A stretch of 64,000 nucleotides of DNA. Origin: CAVPOO01 sp963707015 (GTDB lineage: Bacteria; Pseudomonadota; Gammaproteobacteria; Thiohalobacterales; Thiohalobacteraceae). Every line of letters begins with the position of its first letter. The first letter of the stretch is position 1. This document shows, piece by piece, positions 7,443-15,327 of the stretch. The DNA is taken from NCBI GenBank assembly GCA_963707015.1, contig CAVPOO010000014.1, positions 1-64,000 on the forward strand, read 5' to 3'. The position numbers and the translations under genes are program-made. The notes beneath the pieces are model-generated. The model worked only from the letters and a program-made list of their open reading frames with translations. It made no database searches and was not told where the DNA came from.

Positions 7443-7496
7443 AAAAAGGGGTCGGTGACAAATGGTAATCGTTATCATTTGTCACCGACCCCTTTT
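7443..7496 (+). repeat. R1 palindromic element, copy 4 (most symmetrical)
   Basis: Core GGTAATCGTTATC, giving arms with 20 of 21 paired positions and a 3-nt loop. It lies between the convergent UPF0149 and apaH genes and supplies T-tracts on both strands, so it can terminate both. This copy is the closest to a Fur box (12 of 14 positions of the 7-1-7 pattern TGATAAT-N-ATTATCA). Confidence 0.93.
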
Positions 7497-7504
7497 AAGT
7501 CCTT

Positions 7505-8428
7505 TTAAGTCCCCGACTTGCTGCGCCAGGGTACCGCCTCGTTTTTACACCGCACCCGGAAGTAACGGGCATCTTCGAGGCGAAAAGCGGTAAACCGGCC
7601 GCCATTTGCACACCCCGTATCCAATGGGTAGACGCGTTGCTTCTTCGGCGGCTTGTCGTCCAATTTGGCCCAGTGGCCAAATAGTATCCTCACTCCCTTG
7701 CTGGCGCGCTTGGGGACCAGAAACCAGGGCATGGAGCGCTTCTTTCCGGAGGCGTTGCGACGCTCACCGGCGAGATCCAGGCGCCCGTCGCGGTCACAAT
7801 ATCGCAACTGGGTAAAACAGTTCACAATGAAACGCAGGCGCTCCCAACCCTTCAGATCCTCACGCCACTGCAGCGGCTTCTCGCCGCACATATGCGCAAA
7901 GAAATCTTCGTAATCGAAATTCTGAAGCACAGCCTCGATTTCGTGGGCGCAGCGGCCGGCCTGTTCCAGCCCCCATTGGGGCGGGAGCCCCGCGTGCACC
8001 ATGGCATATCCCAGCGTTGAGTCCTGGTGCAACAGAGGTTGGTGCCGTAACCAGAACAGCAATTCCTCGCAATCCGGGGCTTCCAGTATCTCGGCGATCG
8101 TGTCCTTATCTCGGATCTTTGCCGCGCCTGCGGCCGCGGCCAGAAGGTACAAGTCGTGGTTGCCCAACACGCTGATAGCGGAGTTGTTCAGGGTTCTGAC
8201 AAAACGAAGCAGTTCCAGGGAATTGGGGCCACGGTTCACCAGGTCGCCGGCGAACCAGAGACGATCCTGTGCCGGGTCGTAATCGAGCATGTCCAGTAAT
8301 CGCAGCAGATCGTCGAAGCAACCCTGCACATCGCCGATGGCGTAGGTAAACCGGCGATGTTCTTCCAACCCCTGCTCCGGTGTAGACGGCTTCCTTGCCA
8401 GTTCTGCTTGCCCGGTGTTGCCTCCCAT
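7505..8428 (-). CDS. apaH: Bis(5'-nucleosyl)-tetraphosphatase, symmetrical (ApaH)
   Basis: A 307-residue metallophosphoesterase that hydrolyses Ap4A to two ADP and also removes Np4 caps from RNA. Motifs in order: AIGDVQGCFDDL (metal site, residues ~31-42), GDLVNRGPNSLELL (~60-73), GNHDLYLL (~87-94). These are followed by the ApaH-specific part with PPQW and ILFGHWAKLD. Length exceeds the usual ~275-280 because of a ~25-residue N-terminal extension, so a later start cannot be excluded. The final residues (KSGT) are encoded by sequence adjoining R1 copy 4, suggesting slight 3' remodelling. It stands alone, not beside ksgA/apaG. Confidence 0.93.
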   Translation of the reverse strand: MGGNTGQAELARKPSTPEQGLEEHRRFTYAIGDVQGCFDDLLRLLDMLDYDPAQDRLWFAGDLVNRGPNSLELLRFVRTLNNSAISVLGNHDLYLLAAAAGAAKIRDKDTIAEILEAPDCEELLFWLRHQPLLHQDSTLGYAMVHAGLPPQWGLEQAGRCAHEIEAVLQNFDYEDFFAHMCGEKPLQWREDLKGWERLRFIVNCFTQLRYCDRDGRLDLAGERRNASGKKRSMPWFLVPKRASKGVRILFGHWAKLDDKPPKKQRVYPLDTGCANGGRFTAFRLEDARYFRVRCKNEAVPWRSKSGT

Positions 8429-8782
8429 CCCGATTACCCACGACGTCAGATTCGAGAAATATCACGCGAGTGTGGGGAGGAGGGCATTCCGTCTCGACGT
8501 GGCAGCCGCCGATCGGGGGATTGAGGATCGGCGAAACGTTCTTCAACCGCAGCAGACCGTGCGCCACGAGAGAGCAGCACAGAGCGTCGATAACGCCGCA
8601 TTCCCAGCGCTCCTCCCACCTTTCGACGCTCTCCAGCACCTGGGACCGATAGGATGCCCACGCGCCAATCTCGACCGACTCCAAAGCATCGAGACCTTGG
8701 ACAGCTTACAACACTTCATGCGGAAATCCGACCGGTCGACTCAATGGATGTCTCAGGGCAACGGCGTTGTTCAAGCGTAGGC
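8429..8782. other. Unassigned stretch upstream of apaH
   Basis: About 350 bp. Minus-strand frames starting at 8684 and plus-strand frames from 8395-8415 are open, but they overlap apaH or each other, lack ribosome-binding sites and match no family I recognise. Confidence 0.45.
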
Positions 8783-8835
8783 CAAAAGGGTCGGTGACAA
8801 ATGATAACAATTGCAATTTATCACCGACCCCTTTT
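8783..8835 (-). repeat. R1 palindromic element, copy 5 (inverted)
   Basis: The only copy in the opposite orientation: plus-strand core TGATAACAATTGCAATTT, i.e. the reverse complement of the usual core, with loop AA changes. Arms AGGGTCGGTGA / TCACCGACCCC are intact. Confidence 0.88.
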
Positions 8836-8993
8836 AGCCGAAGGCACACGTTTATCTCACTGAATCGACTCGTATGCTCTTCAAGGCCACCTTTGTCAAG
8901 GGTTATCAGACGCGTGCCCGTTAAGCGTTCGGAAGAAAGGGAACCGAGGGGTTTCACCCGCTTTTCGCCATCCCGACCGAGCCGGAGCCTCAT

Positions 8994-9878
8994 TCAACGA
9001 GCACGCTCTTCACTCTCAAAGAGTGACCAGAAGAAAGCCGTAAAAACGCTCACGTTCAGCTCGTCCTTGAACAAGGGGCTGTCGTCGTTGGTGGCGCCGG
9101 TGTGGATACCAAGCCGGGTGCCAAGCAGCAACCGAAACCGCTTATTGAACCGCTTTGACATGCCAAAAGTAATACTCGAGCCGAGATAACCGGCATCGGC
9201 ATCATAAGCAGGGCGCGTGGCCATAACAAATTCAGGGCCTACCGCGTAAAGGTAGTCCATCAGGTCTTCGGTGGCAAAAATCGGCCCCGCGCTGGTGAAC
9301 ACTTTCAGGTCCAGGCTGGTGACATTCTCCCGGCTATAACTCAGCTCTGGGCTAAAAACGTAACCCTGACTGTTAACTGATGAGAAATCTGTCGAATAAA
9401 CAGCACGCGCCTGTAAATTCAAATTCAGCTTCCTGTGGCCGGGCTCGTTGATCAGCTTGAACCTCAATTGAGGCCCAATCCCGAAGAGATAATCCAGATC
9501 CGGCATATCGCGGCGGGCGTCATTGTTTCCGGAATCGACGGGAAAAGCGGCGCTGAGACTCACATCGAATTCAAACCGGTCTCGGTTAATAAAGCGGCCG
9601 CTTATCGCACCCCGGTTTTCCTCGCCACCCACGCGCCAGATCTTGCCGCGATAGATCGGGATGGGTGCGGCGAAAACGCGAACCGTGTTTTCGCCAGCCG
9701 CCGGGTAGTCGGGCAACCAGCCGGTAAAGCCTCCAATACCGACTTCCCATAGTGGCTTACGATCATCAGGTGTGTTTTCCTCGTTGCTTTCGGCGAATGC
9801 TTGCGCGAACCCGAAGCAGATAAACACCAACACGCCGATAAGACGCTGTATCGTGAATGTGTCAGGCTCGCGGTTCAT
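8994..9878 (-). CDS. MipA/OmpV family outer-membrane protein
   Basis: A 294-residue outer-membrane beta-barrel. A signal peptide (LIGVLVFICFGFAQAFAES) is followed by KPLWEVGIGGFTGWLPDYPA, the typical MipA/OmpV opening, then alternating amphipathic strands. It ends in the aromatic-rich terminal strand VSVFTAFFW. MipA is a scaffold for murein hydrolases and OmpV-like members are porin-like; which applies is not visible. Start 9878 is chosen because it places the signal peptide near the N-terminus; its ribosome-binding site is weak. Divergent or unlinked to its neighbours. Confidence 0.85.
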   Translation of the reverse strand: MNREPDTFTIQRLIGVLVFICFGFAQAFAESNEENTPDDRKPLWEVGIGGFTGWLPDYPAAGENTVRVFAAPIPIYRGKIWRVGGEENRGAISGRFINRDRFEFDVSLSAAFPVDSGNNDARRDMPDLDYLFGIGPQLRFKLINEPGHRKLNLNLQARAVYSTDFSSVNSQGYVFSPELSYSRENVTSLDLKVFTSAGPIFATEDLMDYLYAVGPEFVMATRPAYDADAGYLGSSITFGMSKRFNKRFRLLLGTRLGIHTGATNDDSPLFKDELNVSVFTAFFWSLFESEERAR

Positions 9879-10072
9879 GTCTCGTGCTGTGACCCCATTT
9901 ATTCCTGCGAATAACGAGATGCATCTTAATTCCTCCGTCCCCTTTTGCGAGGGCGCGGATGTGTTTCGCTGTGTGTGATTACCGTGGTCGGACGCCGCGT
10001 TGCAGCGCAAGACAAACGCGCTGTGTCAAGGAACCTCGATACCACCCCAGCTGGCTGTACCCTGTGACCGTT

Positions 10073-10621
10073 CTACCAACCCGAAGTGCCAGGCTCACCT
10101 TTGAACGGGCCGACGATCTCCCCGGTAATCCAGCCGCCGTAGAAGCCACCCCTCTGCGCACGCACCCGCTCGCCATCGACATAGCATTCAATCCGGTCCG
10201 GAAAAAACGCCAGATAGTTGCGGATCGCCGTGAATTCAGCCAAGGGTTCGCGATAGCTCCAGGCCGCATTCTTTACACACTGCTTACCCACGCAGACACT
10301 GAAATAGCTGGCCCGGCCCTTCCATTCACAGAAGCTGCTCTCGGTGTCAGGCTGCAAGCAGTCGAAACGCACGGACTCCGGCGGCAGATAAAAAGTTGGC
10401 GGACTGGCGGTCTCCAGCACCCGCCTGGCTGCATGGGTCTCGGCGATGAGCACGTCATTCAGCCGGACCTGAACCAGGCGGGCGTCATCCCCAATCATCG
10501 GTGGGCGCGGGTAATCCCAAACAGATTCCTGCCCCGGTCCGGGTTGCACCGCGCCGGGCGGGCGTGCCTGGCCGCGGAACCGCCACGCACCACGGGCGTG
10601 CTTGAGATCATCATTATCCAT
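10073..10621 (-). CDS. DUF427 domain protein
   Basis: A 182-residue cytoplasmic protein of the DUF427 family. It has a core beta fold with the conserved sequence ESVWDYPRPP near residue 33 and a second half containing YLPPESVRFDCLQP and ASYFSVCVG. Near the C-terminus are ECYVDGERVRAQRGGFYGGW and the family-typical WITGEIVGPFKG. Structures of this family show a small beta-barrel with a putative active site; substrates are not established. R1 copy 6 lies 66 bp upstream of the start, in promoter position. Confidence 0.88.
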   Translation of the reverse strand: MDNDDLKHARGAWRFRGQARPPGAVQPGPGQESVWDYPRPPMIGDDARLVQVRLNDVLIAETHAARRVLETASPPTFYLPPESVRFDCLQPDTESSFCEWKGRASYFSVCVGKQCVKNAAWSYREPLAEFTAIRNYLAFFPDRIECYVDGERVRAQRGGFYGGWITGEIVGPFKGEPGTSGW

Positions 10622-10686
10622 TTTGATAGTATGACCTATCCGAAAGATTCAGGTGCCTCAGCGCATGATGCGATCTCGGAATTAAT

Positions 10687-10736
10687 GGGGCTCGGTGACA
10701 AATCGCAATCGTTATCATTTGTCACCGAGCCCTTTT
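10687..10736 (+). repeat. R1 palindromic element, copy 6 with compensatory change
   Basis: Arms GGGCTCGGTGAC / GTCACCGAGCCC. Relative to the family consensus GGGGTCGGTGAC / GTCACCGACCCC, both arms carry matching substitutions, so the stem stays fully paired. Confidence 0.92.
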
Positions 10737-10949
10737 GCCACAAGACTGGCGGGCGAAACGCACAGCAGGCGCTGGGTTTCGCTGATCGGGGTTGCGCTTT
10801 GCCTTGCAGCACTTGCTAGGCTGCTGTGGCAGACGGCACTCACGACACCCGGCAGGATCTGGATTCTGGTGGCGATGATCACGGTGGCCTTCGCGACCGA
10901 GCTCGGCTTTCGGCTGGCCACCGGACGGACATTGAACGTGTTCAAATAA
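10737..10949 (+). pseudogene. Fragment of a two-helix membrane protein
   Basis: An open stretch coding for RRWVSLIGVALCLAALARLL and ATELGFRLATGRTLNVFK, with two hydrophobic helices and a basic linker. The only available start lies inside R1 copy 6 and gives a repeat-derived N-terminus, so the original 5' end appears to be lost. No family recognised. Confidence 0.35.
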
Positions 10950-10975
10950 CGGAGATGCAAGGGTGTTGACGTGAA

Positions 10976-11153
10976 TGGCACATGCTTACGTCGAGCTGTA
11001 AGGGTTAGCGTTTCCTGCTTAACCCACCCAACGCTGCAAAGCAACACGACGCATTGTTAACGCATGCCTGCCGGCCCATCCGGCGGGTTACGGCACAAAC
11101 GGCGTGCCGAACCTACCCTGCATTGATTATGGAACCGCCTTGAGTAAGTGCCA
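10976..11153 (+). repeat. R2 element, copy a
   Basis: Ends TGGCACATGCTTA and TAAGTGCCA-type inverted, with the R2 hallmarks GGGTTAGCG...TTAACCCACC and GCGGGTTACGGCACAAAC...GCATTGATTATGGAACCGCC. It is more diverged than copies d, f and h. Confidence 0.8.
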
Positions 11154-11186
11154 CTCGGTGCTGGCGTCTTTTATCGTTGCTTGCAC

Positions 11187-11663
11187 CTACAGCAATAAAC
11201 CTTCTTCGATCGGATGATAGACGCTGGCGGCCTTAATCAGAGCGCTGGCTGTGAGTGTCGGCACGCCATAGACTTCAGTGCTGACGCCATAGTCCTCGTT
11301 GAGCTTTTCCAGCAACAGGTCGAAATCTCCGTCACCTGAGAGTAGTACGACGGTATCAACTTCTCTCGCGACCTCCAGGGCATCGATGGTGATGCCAACG
11401 TCCCAGTCTCCCTTGGCGGAACCGTCGCTGCGCTGAATGTAGGGTTTGAGTTTTACGGTGAAGCCGATGTGCTTGAGGGAGTTCTGGAACTGGAGCTGCC
11501 TGTCGTCGCCGCGATGAATGGCATAGGCGGTCGCGGAAACGATGTTTCCTTCAGCGCTTATCCGTTGCCACAGTTTGCGGTAATCGAATTGGCGGCCATA
11601 GGCCTGGCGCGTGGTGTAATAGATGTTTTGGACATCTGCAAGAATAGCGACTCGTTTCGACAT
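11187..11663 (-). CDS. NYN domain (LabA/DUF88-like) putative RNase
   Basis: A 158-residue PIN-like NYN protein. It starts VAILADVQNIYYTTRQ (metal-binding Asp plus Asn) and has GDWDVGITIDALEVAREVD followed by TVVLLSGDGDFDLLLEKL, the two acidic motifs that complete the Mg2+ site. It ends with the helix ALIKAASVYHPIEEG. NYN proteins are predicted ribonucleases involved in RNA processing. The start at 11663 places the DVQN motif at residue 8-11, as in relatives; no clear ribosome-binding site precedes it. Neighbours give no functional clue. Confidence 0.88.
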   Translation of the reverse strand: MSKRVAILADVQNIYYTTRQAYGRQFDYRKLWQRISAEGNIVSATAYAIHRGDDRQLQFQNSLKHIGFTVKLKPYIQRSDGSAKGDWDVGITIDALEVAREVDTVVLLSGDGDFDLLLEKLNEDYGVSTEVYGVPTLTASALIKAASVYHPIEEGLLL

Positions 11664-11785
11664 GCGGCAAAGATAGCACGACCGGGTGCAGGCACATCGC
11701 AATGGACATAAATGAGATAAAAGGGGATAAATGTAATCCCTCCGTCCCCTTTTGACGTCCGCGTGTCCGTCCCGCGGACTGTTTG

Positions 11786-11835
11786 CCTTGGCCGTGGACT
11801 TTATGGAAAAGGGCTTTTATCCTTCCCTACAGGCC
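11786..11835 (+). repeat. Repeat R4, copy 1
   Basis: GCCGTGGACTTTATGGAAAA followed by GGGCTTTTATCCTTCCCTAC matches 47090-47140 (GCCGTGGACTTTAAGGAAAA, GGGCTTCTATTCTCCCTTGA). It lies in the leader of the coiled-coil gene. Nearby short repeats of TCCCTCCGTCCCC (also at 9932, 12905, 18379) suggest another small family. Confidence 0.5.
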
Positions 11836-11896
11836 ATGCGCACCACGGGTCCGCGCGTGCGTCCGCGTTCCGCTCGAACCGGTAAGGGAGATGACA

Positions 11897-12853
11897 ATGA
11901 AAACACTACTTTATCCGTTCCTGCTTGCGCTTGCGTTTGTTTTTCCCGCGAGCCTCACAGCGGCAGACGACAGCAAGGAGCTGCGTAAGCAGCGCCAGGA
12001 TGCCCAGAGAGCGCGCCAGCAACAGGTGATTGAACGCAACAAGGAAATCAACGAGGCCACGAAAGCCTTCAGGGAATACACGCGTGACCTCAAGATACAG
12101 TACCGGGAGCAGACGCGGGATTTGGACACCGAGTTCAAGCTGCGGGAGGTGGAACTCAAGGCCGATCACGATGCCCGAGTCGCCGGGGCTGAAGCGGAAT
12201 ATCAGAAGAAACTGATGGGGCTTTTCATGAATCCGGGAGTGGAGTTTACGGATGAGACTGTCCAGCAGATGCAGTCAGAGGCAAAGGCCTTTTCCGACGC
12301 ACTGTTCGACCTGAAGAAGCAGTCCGCGGAGGAGCTGCATGAGGCGCTCATTGCCAATGAGGAAAGCAAGAACGCCTTGTGGACAGAGATGGATCAGATG
12401 GCGCTGGGCGAGGCCGAGTCTCTGGGCCTGACCAGGACGTATCCGCCCATTCTTGCCACGCCGCTAGGCGATGGGCTCACCACCCAGGAGGAGCGATGGA
12501 ACGACAAAGAAAAGAAGGATGTCGTGAAGCTCGAGGAGCGAAACAGCAAGGCCCTGAGCGAATTTCGCAACGGTGCGGAGTTGCGGAAATGGGAAATCGG
12601 GAATTTGAATGAGGATTTCAAACTCACCTGGGAAGAGAGAGCCAGACTGCATGAGCTGGATTCGGAGCAGGGTTTTTACAATACCCTGTTCATACAGGCT
12701 GCCCAGGGGCGGCAGTTCGATCAGCAGAAGCTAATTGCGCAGATGGCGGAGCTCAACGAGCAGAAGAAGCTTATCGGTATCGAGTATAAAGCGATCCGCG
12801 ATAAGAACCGCATCACGCGCCGCGAGGACAGAAAGGCGATTCTGGCGAAGTGA
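11897..12853 (+). CDS. Exported coiled-coil protein
   Basis: A 318-residue protein. MKTLLYPFLLALAFVFPASLTAA is a signal peptide. The mature chain is almost entirely charged helix, with long runs rich in Lys, Arg, Glu and Gln (KELRKQRQDAQRARQQQVIE, FREYTRDLKIQYREQTRDLD, LDTEFKLREVELKADHDARV) that predict extended coiled coils. There is a break around YPPILATPLGDGLTTQEERW. The start is set by AAGGGAGATGACA before the ATG; a longer frame begins inside repeat R4. No enzymatic motif is visible. A periplasmic structural or spacer role is plausible but not shown. Confidence 0.75.
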   Translation: MKTLLYPFLLALAFVFPASLTAADDSKELRKQRQDAQRARQQQVIERNKEINEATKAFREYTRDLKIQYREQTRDLDTEFKLREVELKADHDARVAGAEAEYQKKLMGLFMNPGVEFTDETVQQMQSEAKAFSDALFDLKKQSAEELHEALIANEESKNALWTEMDQMALGEAESLGLTRTYPPILATPLGDGLTTQEERWNDKEKKDVVKLEERNSKALSEFRNGAELRKWEIGNLNEDFKLTWEERARLHELDSEQGFYNTLFIQAAQGRQFDQQKLIAQMAELNEQKKLIGIEYKAIRDKNRITRREDRKAILAK

Positions 12854-13605
12854 GAGACACGGACAGTCGGACCCTTTTTCCATTGTTCGTCTGGTCAAGA
12901 AATGGGGACGGAGGGATTTTATTTTAGTCGCTCCGTCCTGGTTATTCATTTGGGAACTCCCCTCGCTATGGCTCACGCTGAGCCCAGACGACACGATCTG
13001 GTAAGACTTTCTACGAGATTCCTTGGTGCTTCAGTAATGCCTATTTTGGAGGCAAAACACTGTGCCCGTTGGCCACTTCTCTCCACAGAGGTTGCGGGTT
13101 CTTGGCGAACTTTTGCAGCGACTCTCGACGTTCAGGACCCTTGGGCAACTTCGCCGTCTGACCACGGCTGGCGTGACCGGGCTAGTCAAAGCGAGTGAAT
13201 CAGGGCTATCCCGGAGCAATGTGGGATCCATCGACAAAGCACCCGCTTGAGTCGGCGGGCGTTGAAAAAACAGGGTTACCCATGAGCTGGCCCCGGTCAA
13301 CAGGGCCGACAGGCCTTCGCACCCCGGCGACTTCCCTGGGTCAAGCCAGGCTTGTAATGCCACCGGGCAGGACGACGCACTCGTCACAGCACATGTGCTG
13401 TGACGAGGCGCTGCGTACGGATTCCGCCCAGCATTAAGATGCCTATCGGGGTTTATTAAAGTGGTGTAGAGAAGTTCTTCGGGCTATAGCAGAGCGTCTC
13501 GCATTTGGGCAGAGAAAGTACTCATTCAGCCAGCCGGCCAAATTGGTTCGAAGGGCAAGGTCCAGCCAACGTCACCCCCCAAGACAGTCATGGCAAGAAG
13601 GGATC
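12854..13605. other. Intergenic, only a perfect palindrome recognised
   Basis: About 750 bp downstream of both flanking genes, which converge. It contains a GGGGACGGAGGGATTTT / CTCCGTCC inverted pair at 12904-12938 and the 28-bp palindrome at 13380-13407. No plausible gene was found; the open frames here lack start signals. Confidence 0.5.
13380..13407. promoter_or_regulatory. Perfect 28-bp palindrome
   Basis: The half-site CTCGTCACAGCACA is followed immediately by its exact reverse complement, with no spacer. No T-tract follows on either strand, so a dimeric protein-binding site or a cruciform is more likely than a terminator. It is about 200 bp past the 3' end of the malyl-CoA lyase gene. 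Confidence 0.6.
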
Positions 13606-14580
13606 TTAGCCGTCGGCAATCTGCGCGGCCTTTTGCAACAGGTTTTCGGCCATTTTAATGCTGGCGATGTCGATCAAGCGACCATCGAGGCTGACCGCGC
13701 CCTTGCCTTCCTTCTTGGCCTGCTCCATGGCCTCCATGATGCGTTTGGCTTTGTCGATTTCCTCCTTCGACGGGCTGTAGACCTGGTTAGCGAGTTCGAT
13801 CTGTGAGGGGTGAATCGCCCATTTGCCCTCGTAGCCGAGTATGGCGGCGCGCTTGGACGCGGCGATATAGCCGTCTGAGTCAGAGAAATCGCCGAAGGGC
13901 CCGTCTATGGGGCGCAGACCATAGGCACGGCAGGCCACCACCATGCGGGCCTGGGCGTAGTGCCACATGTCGTTCCAGTGGAACTCGCGGGGTTGGTCGC
14001 CATCCTTGTCGGTCAGCACCCCGTACTCGGGATTGGCGCCTCCGATCACGGTGGTGCGGGCGCGCGTAGATGCGGCGTAATCGGCCACGCCGAAGCTCAT
14101 CGCCTCCAGCCGTTTGGAGCTCTGGGCGATTGCCTCGACATTGGCCATGCCCAGCGCCGTCTCGATGAGCACCTCCAGACCCAGGCGCTTGTCGCGTTTT
14201 TTCGCGATCTCGATCTGGGTCACCAGGGTATCCACGGTATAGACGTCAGCGGGCACGCCCACCTTGGGAATTAGCAACATATCCAGGCGCGGGCAGTTCT
14301 CCACAATGTCGATGACGTCCCGGTACATGTACCCGGTGTCTAGTCCGTTGATGCGCACCATCATGGTCTTGTTGCCCCAGTCGATATCATTGAGGGCCTC
14401 GATGATGTTCTTGCGTGCGCTCTCCTTATCGTCCGGGGCAACGGCGTCCTCGCAGTCGAGGAAGATCACATCCGCAGCGGAAGTGGCAGATTTCGCGAAA
14501 AACTTTGGCGAGGAACCGGGTACGGCCAGCTCGGAACGTTGCAAACGAGGTGTGGCCTGCTCGATGATGGTTGCACTCAT
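13606..14580 (-). CDS. mcl: L-malyl-CoA/beta-methylmalyl-CoA lyase (CitE-like)
   Basis: A 324-residue member of the HpcH/HpaI-CitE lyase superfamily. It has SELAVPGSSPKFFAKSA at the substrate-binding start (residues ~16-32) and VIFLDCEDAVAPDDK (~38-52), with acidic residues that bind Mg2+. LEVLIETALGMANVEAIA carries the conserved Glu. SFGVADYAASTRA and ACRAYGLRPIDGPFGDFSDSD are specific to malyl-CoA lyases rather than to citryl-CoA lyase. It cleaves malyl-CoA to glyoxylate and acetyl-CoA (and beta-methylmalyl-CoA to glyoxylate and propionyl-CoA) and serves glyoxylate assimilation or the ethylmalonyl-CoA/serine-type pathways. A weak AGGAGTAAGCTAT precedes the ATG. No pathway partners are adjacent. 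Confidence 0.9.
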   Translation of the reverse strand: MSATIIEQATPRLQRSELAVPGSSPKFFAKSATSAADVIFLDCEDAVAPDDKESARKNIIEALNDIDWGNKTMMVRINGLDTGYMYRDVIDIVENCPRLDMLLIPKVGVPADVYTVDTLVTQIEIAKKRDKRLGLEVLIETALGMANVEAIAQSSKRLEAMSFGVADYAASTRARTTVIGGANPEYGVLTDKDGDQPREFHWNDMWHYAQARMVVACRAYGLRPIDGPFGDFSDSDGYIAASKRAAILGYEGKWAIHPSQIELANQVYSPSKEEIDKAKRIMEAMEQAKKEGKGAVSLDGRLIDIASIKMAENLLQKAAQIADG

Positions 14581-15311
14581 ATAGCTTACTCCTGGTTGTC
14601 GTTTTCATCTTGGTTGATCGTTATCGCTTCACCCTAGACGGCTTATTCACAAGATGTGTAGCAGCGACACAATGTCGATGGCGTAGAGGAAGCATAAACG
14701 CCCGATTTCTAAAATCCAGAGGTATTGGCCAGCCATTCGCATTGGCAATTAGTCTGCCATCGCCGCGAATGCCCGCTGAAACCCGCCGCCCCTGCCGAGA
14801 ATTTCTCCCTCTCCACCGCTTACGCTGCATAGTTGCCACCCCGGGATTTTGGCTGAACGGCGGGATCGGGTCCGTCTCCGGTCGTTAATCAACTAGTTAT
14901 ATCTTGTATATCAACAACGATTAAGAAAATCATCCGGGATTAAAACAGCAATCGGAACGATACTGATCTGCCGATTGTATTTCTGGTACAGGAAGGCTTG
15001 TTGGAGCAGTTGATATCCAGGAACCGATCCCACCTGTCCAGCTATACGCCGGGACCGCCTCTGTTTTTGTTTCGTGACCCGTCCGTGATGAAAACGTTAC
15101 ATACCTGTGACATCCGCGTGAACTTCCGCCGGTAGCATTCTCCTTGTACTCCTGAATCGGAGCGTAATTGGGTGACAGGATTTCCGCAGCACCGGGCTTG
15201 ATCTGGGTCCCGGGAAGGTGGGTGATGACCAACGCGGGTTCGAAGCGGCCACTTTATTTCGACCAACATTTCGGGATTTCTTATCCCTTGTGCTGGTAAC
15301 TCACCACGTAC
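14581..15311. other. Intergenic, nothing recognised
   Basis: About 730 bp between divergent genes (mcl and the propeller). It is AT-richer around 14895-14945 (TTATATCTTGTATATCAACAACG), where promoters may lie. No repeats of the R families or gene-like frames were found. Confidence 0.5.
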
Positions 15312-15327
15312 TTGGAGGAGGCATACA

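Noticed and set aside
8106..8684. 192-codon minus-strand frame overlapping apaH
   Set aside because: Two thirds lie within apaH in another frame; the upstream third has no family or start signal.
15230..15250. GGTTCGAA T-loop-like sequences (also near 13545, 22212, 28095)
   Set aside because: None has matching acceptor, D and anticodon arms; no tRNA supported.
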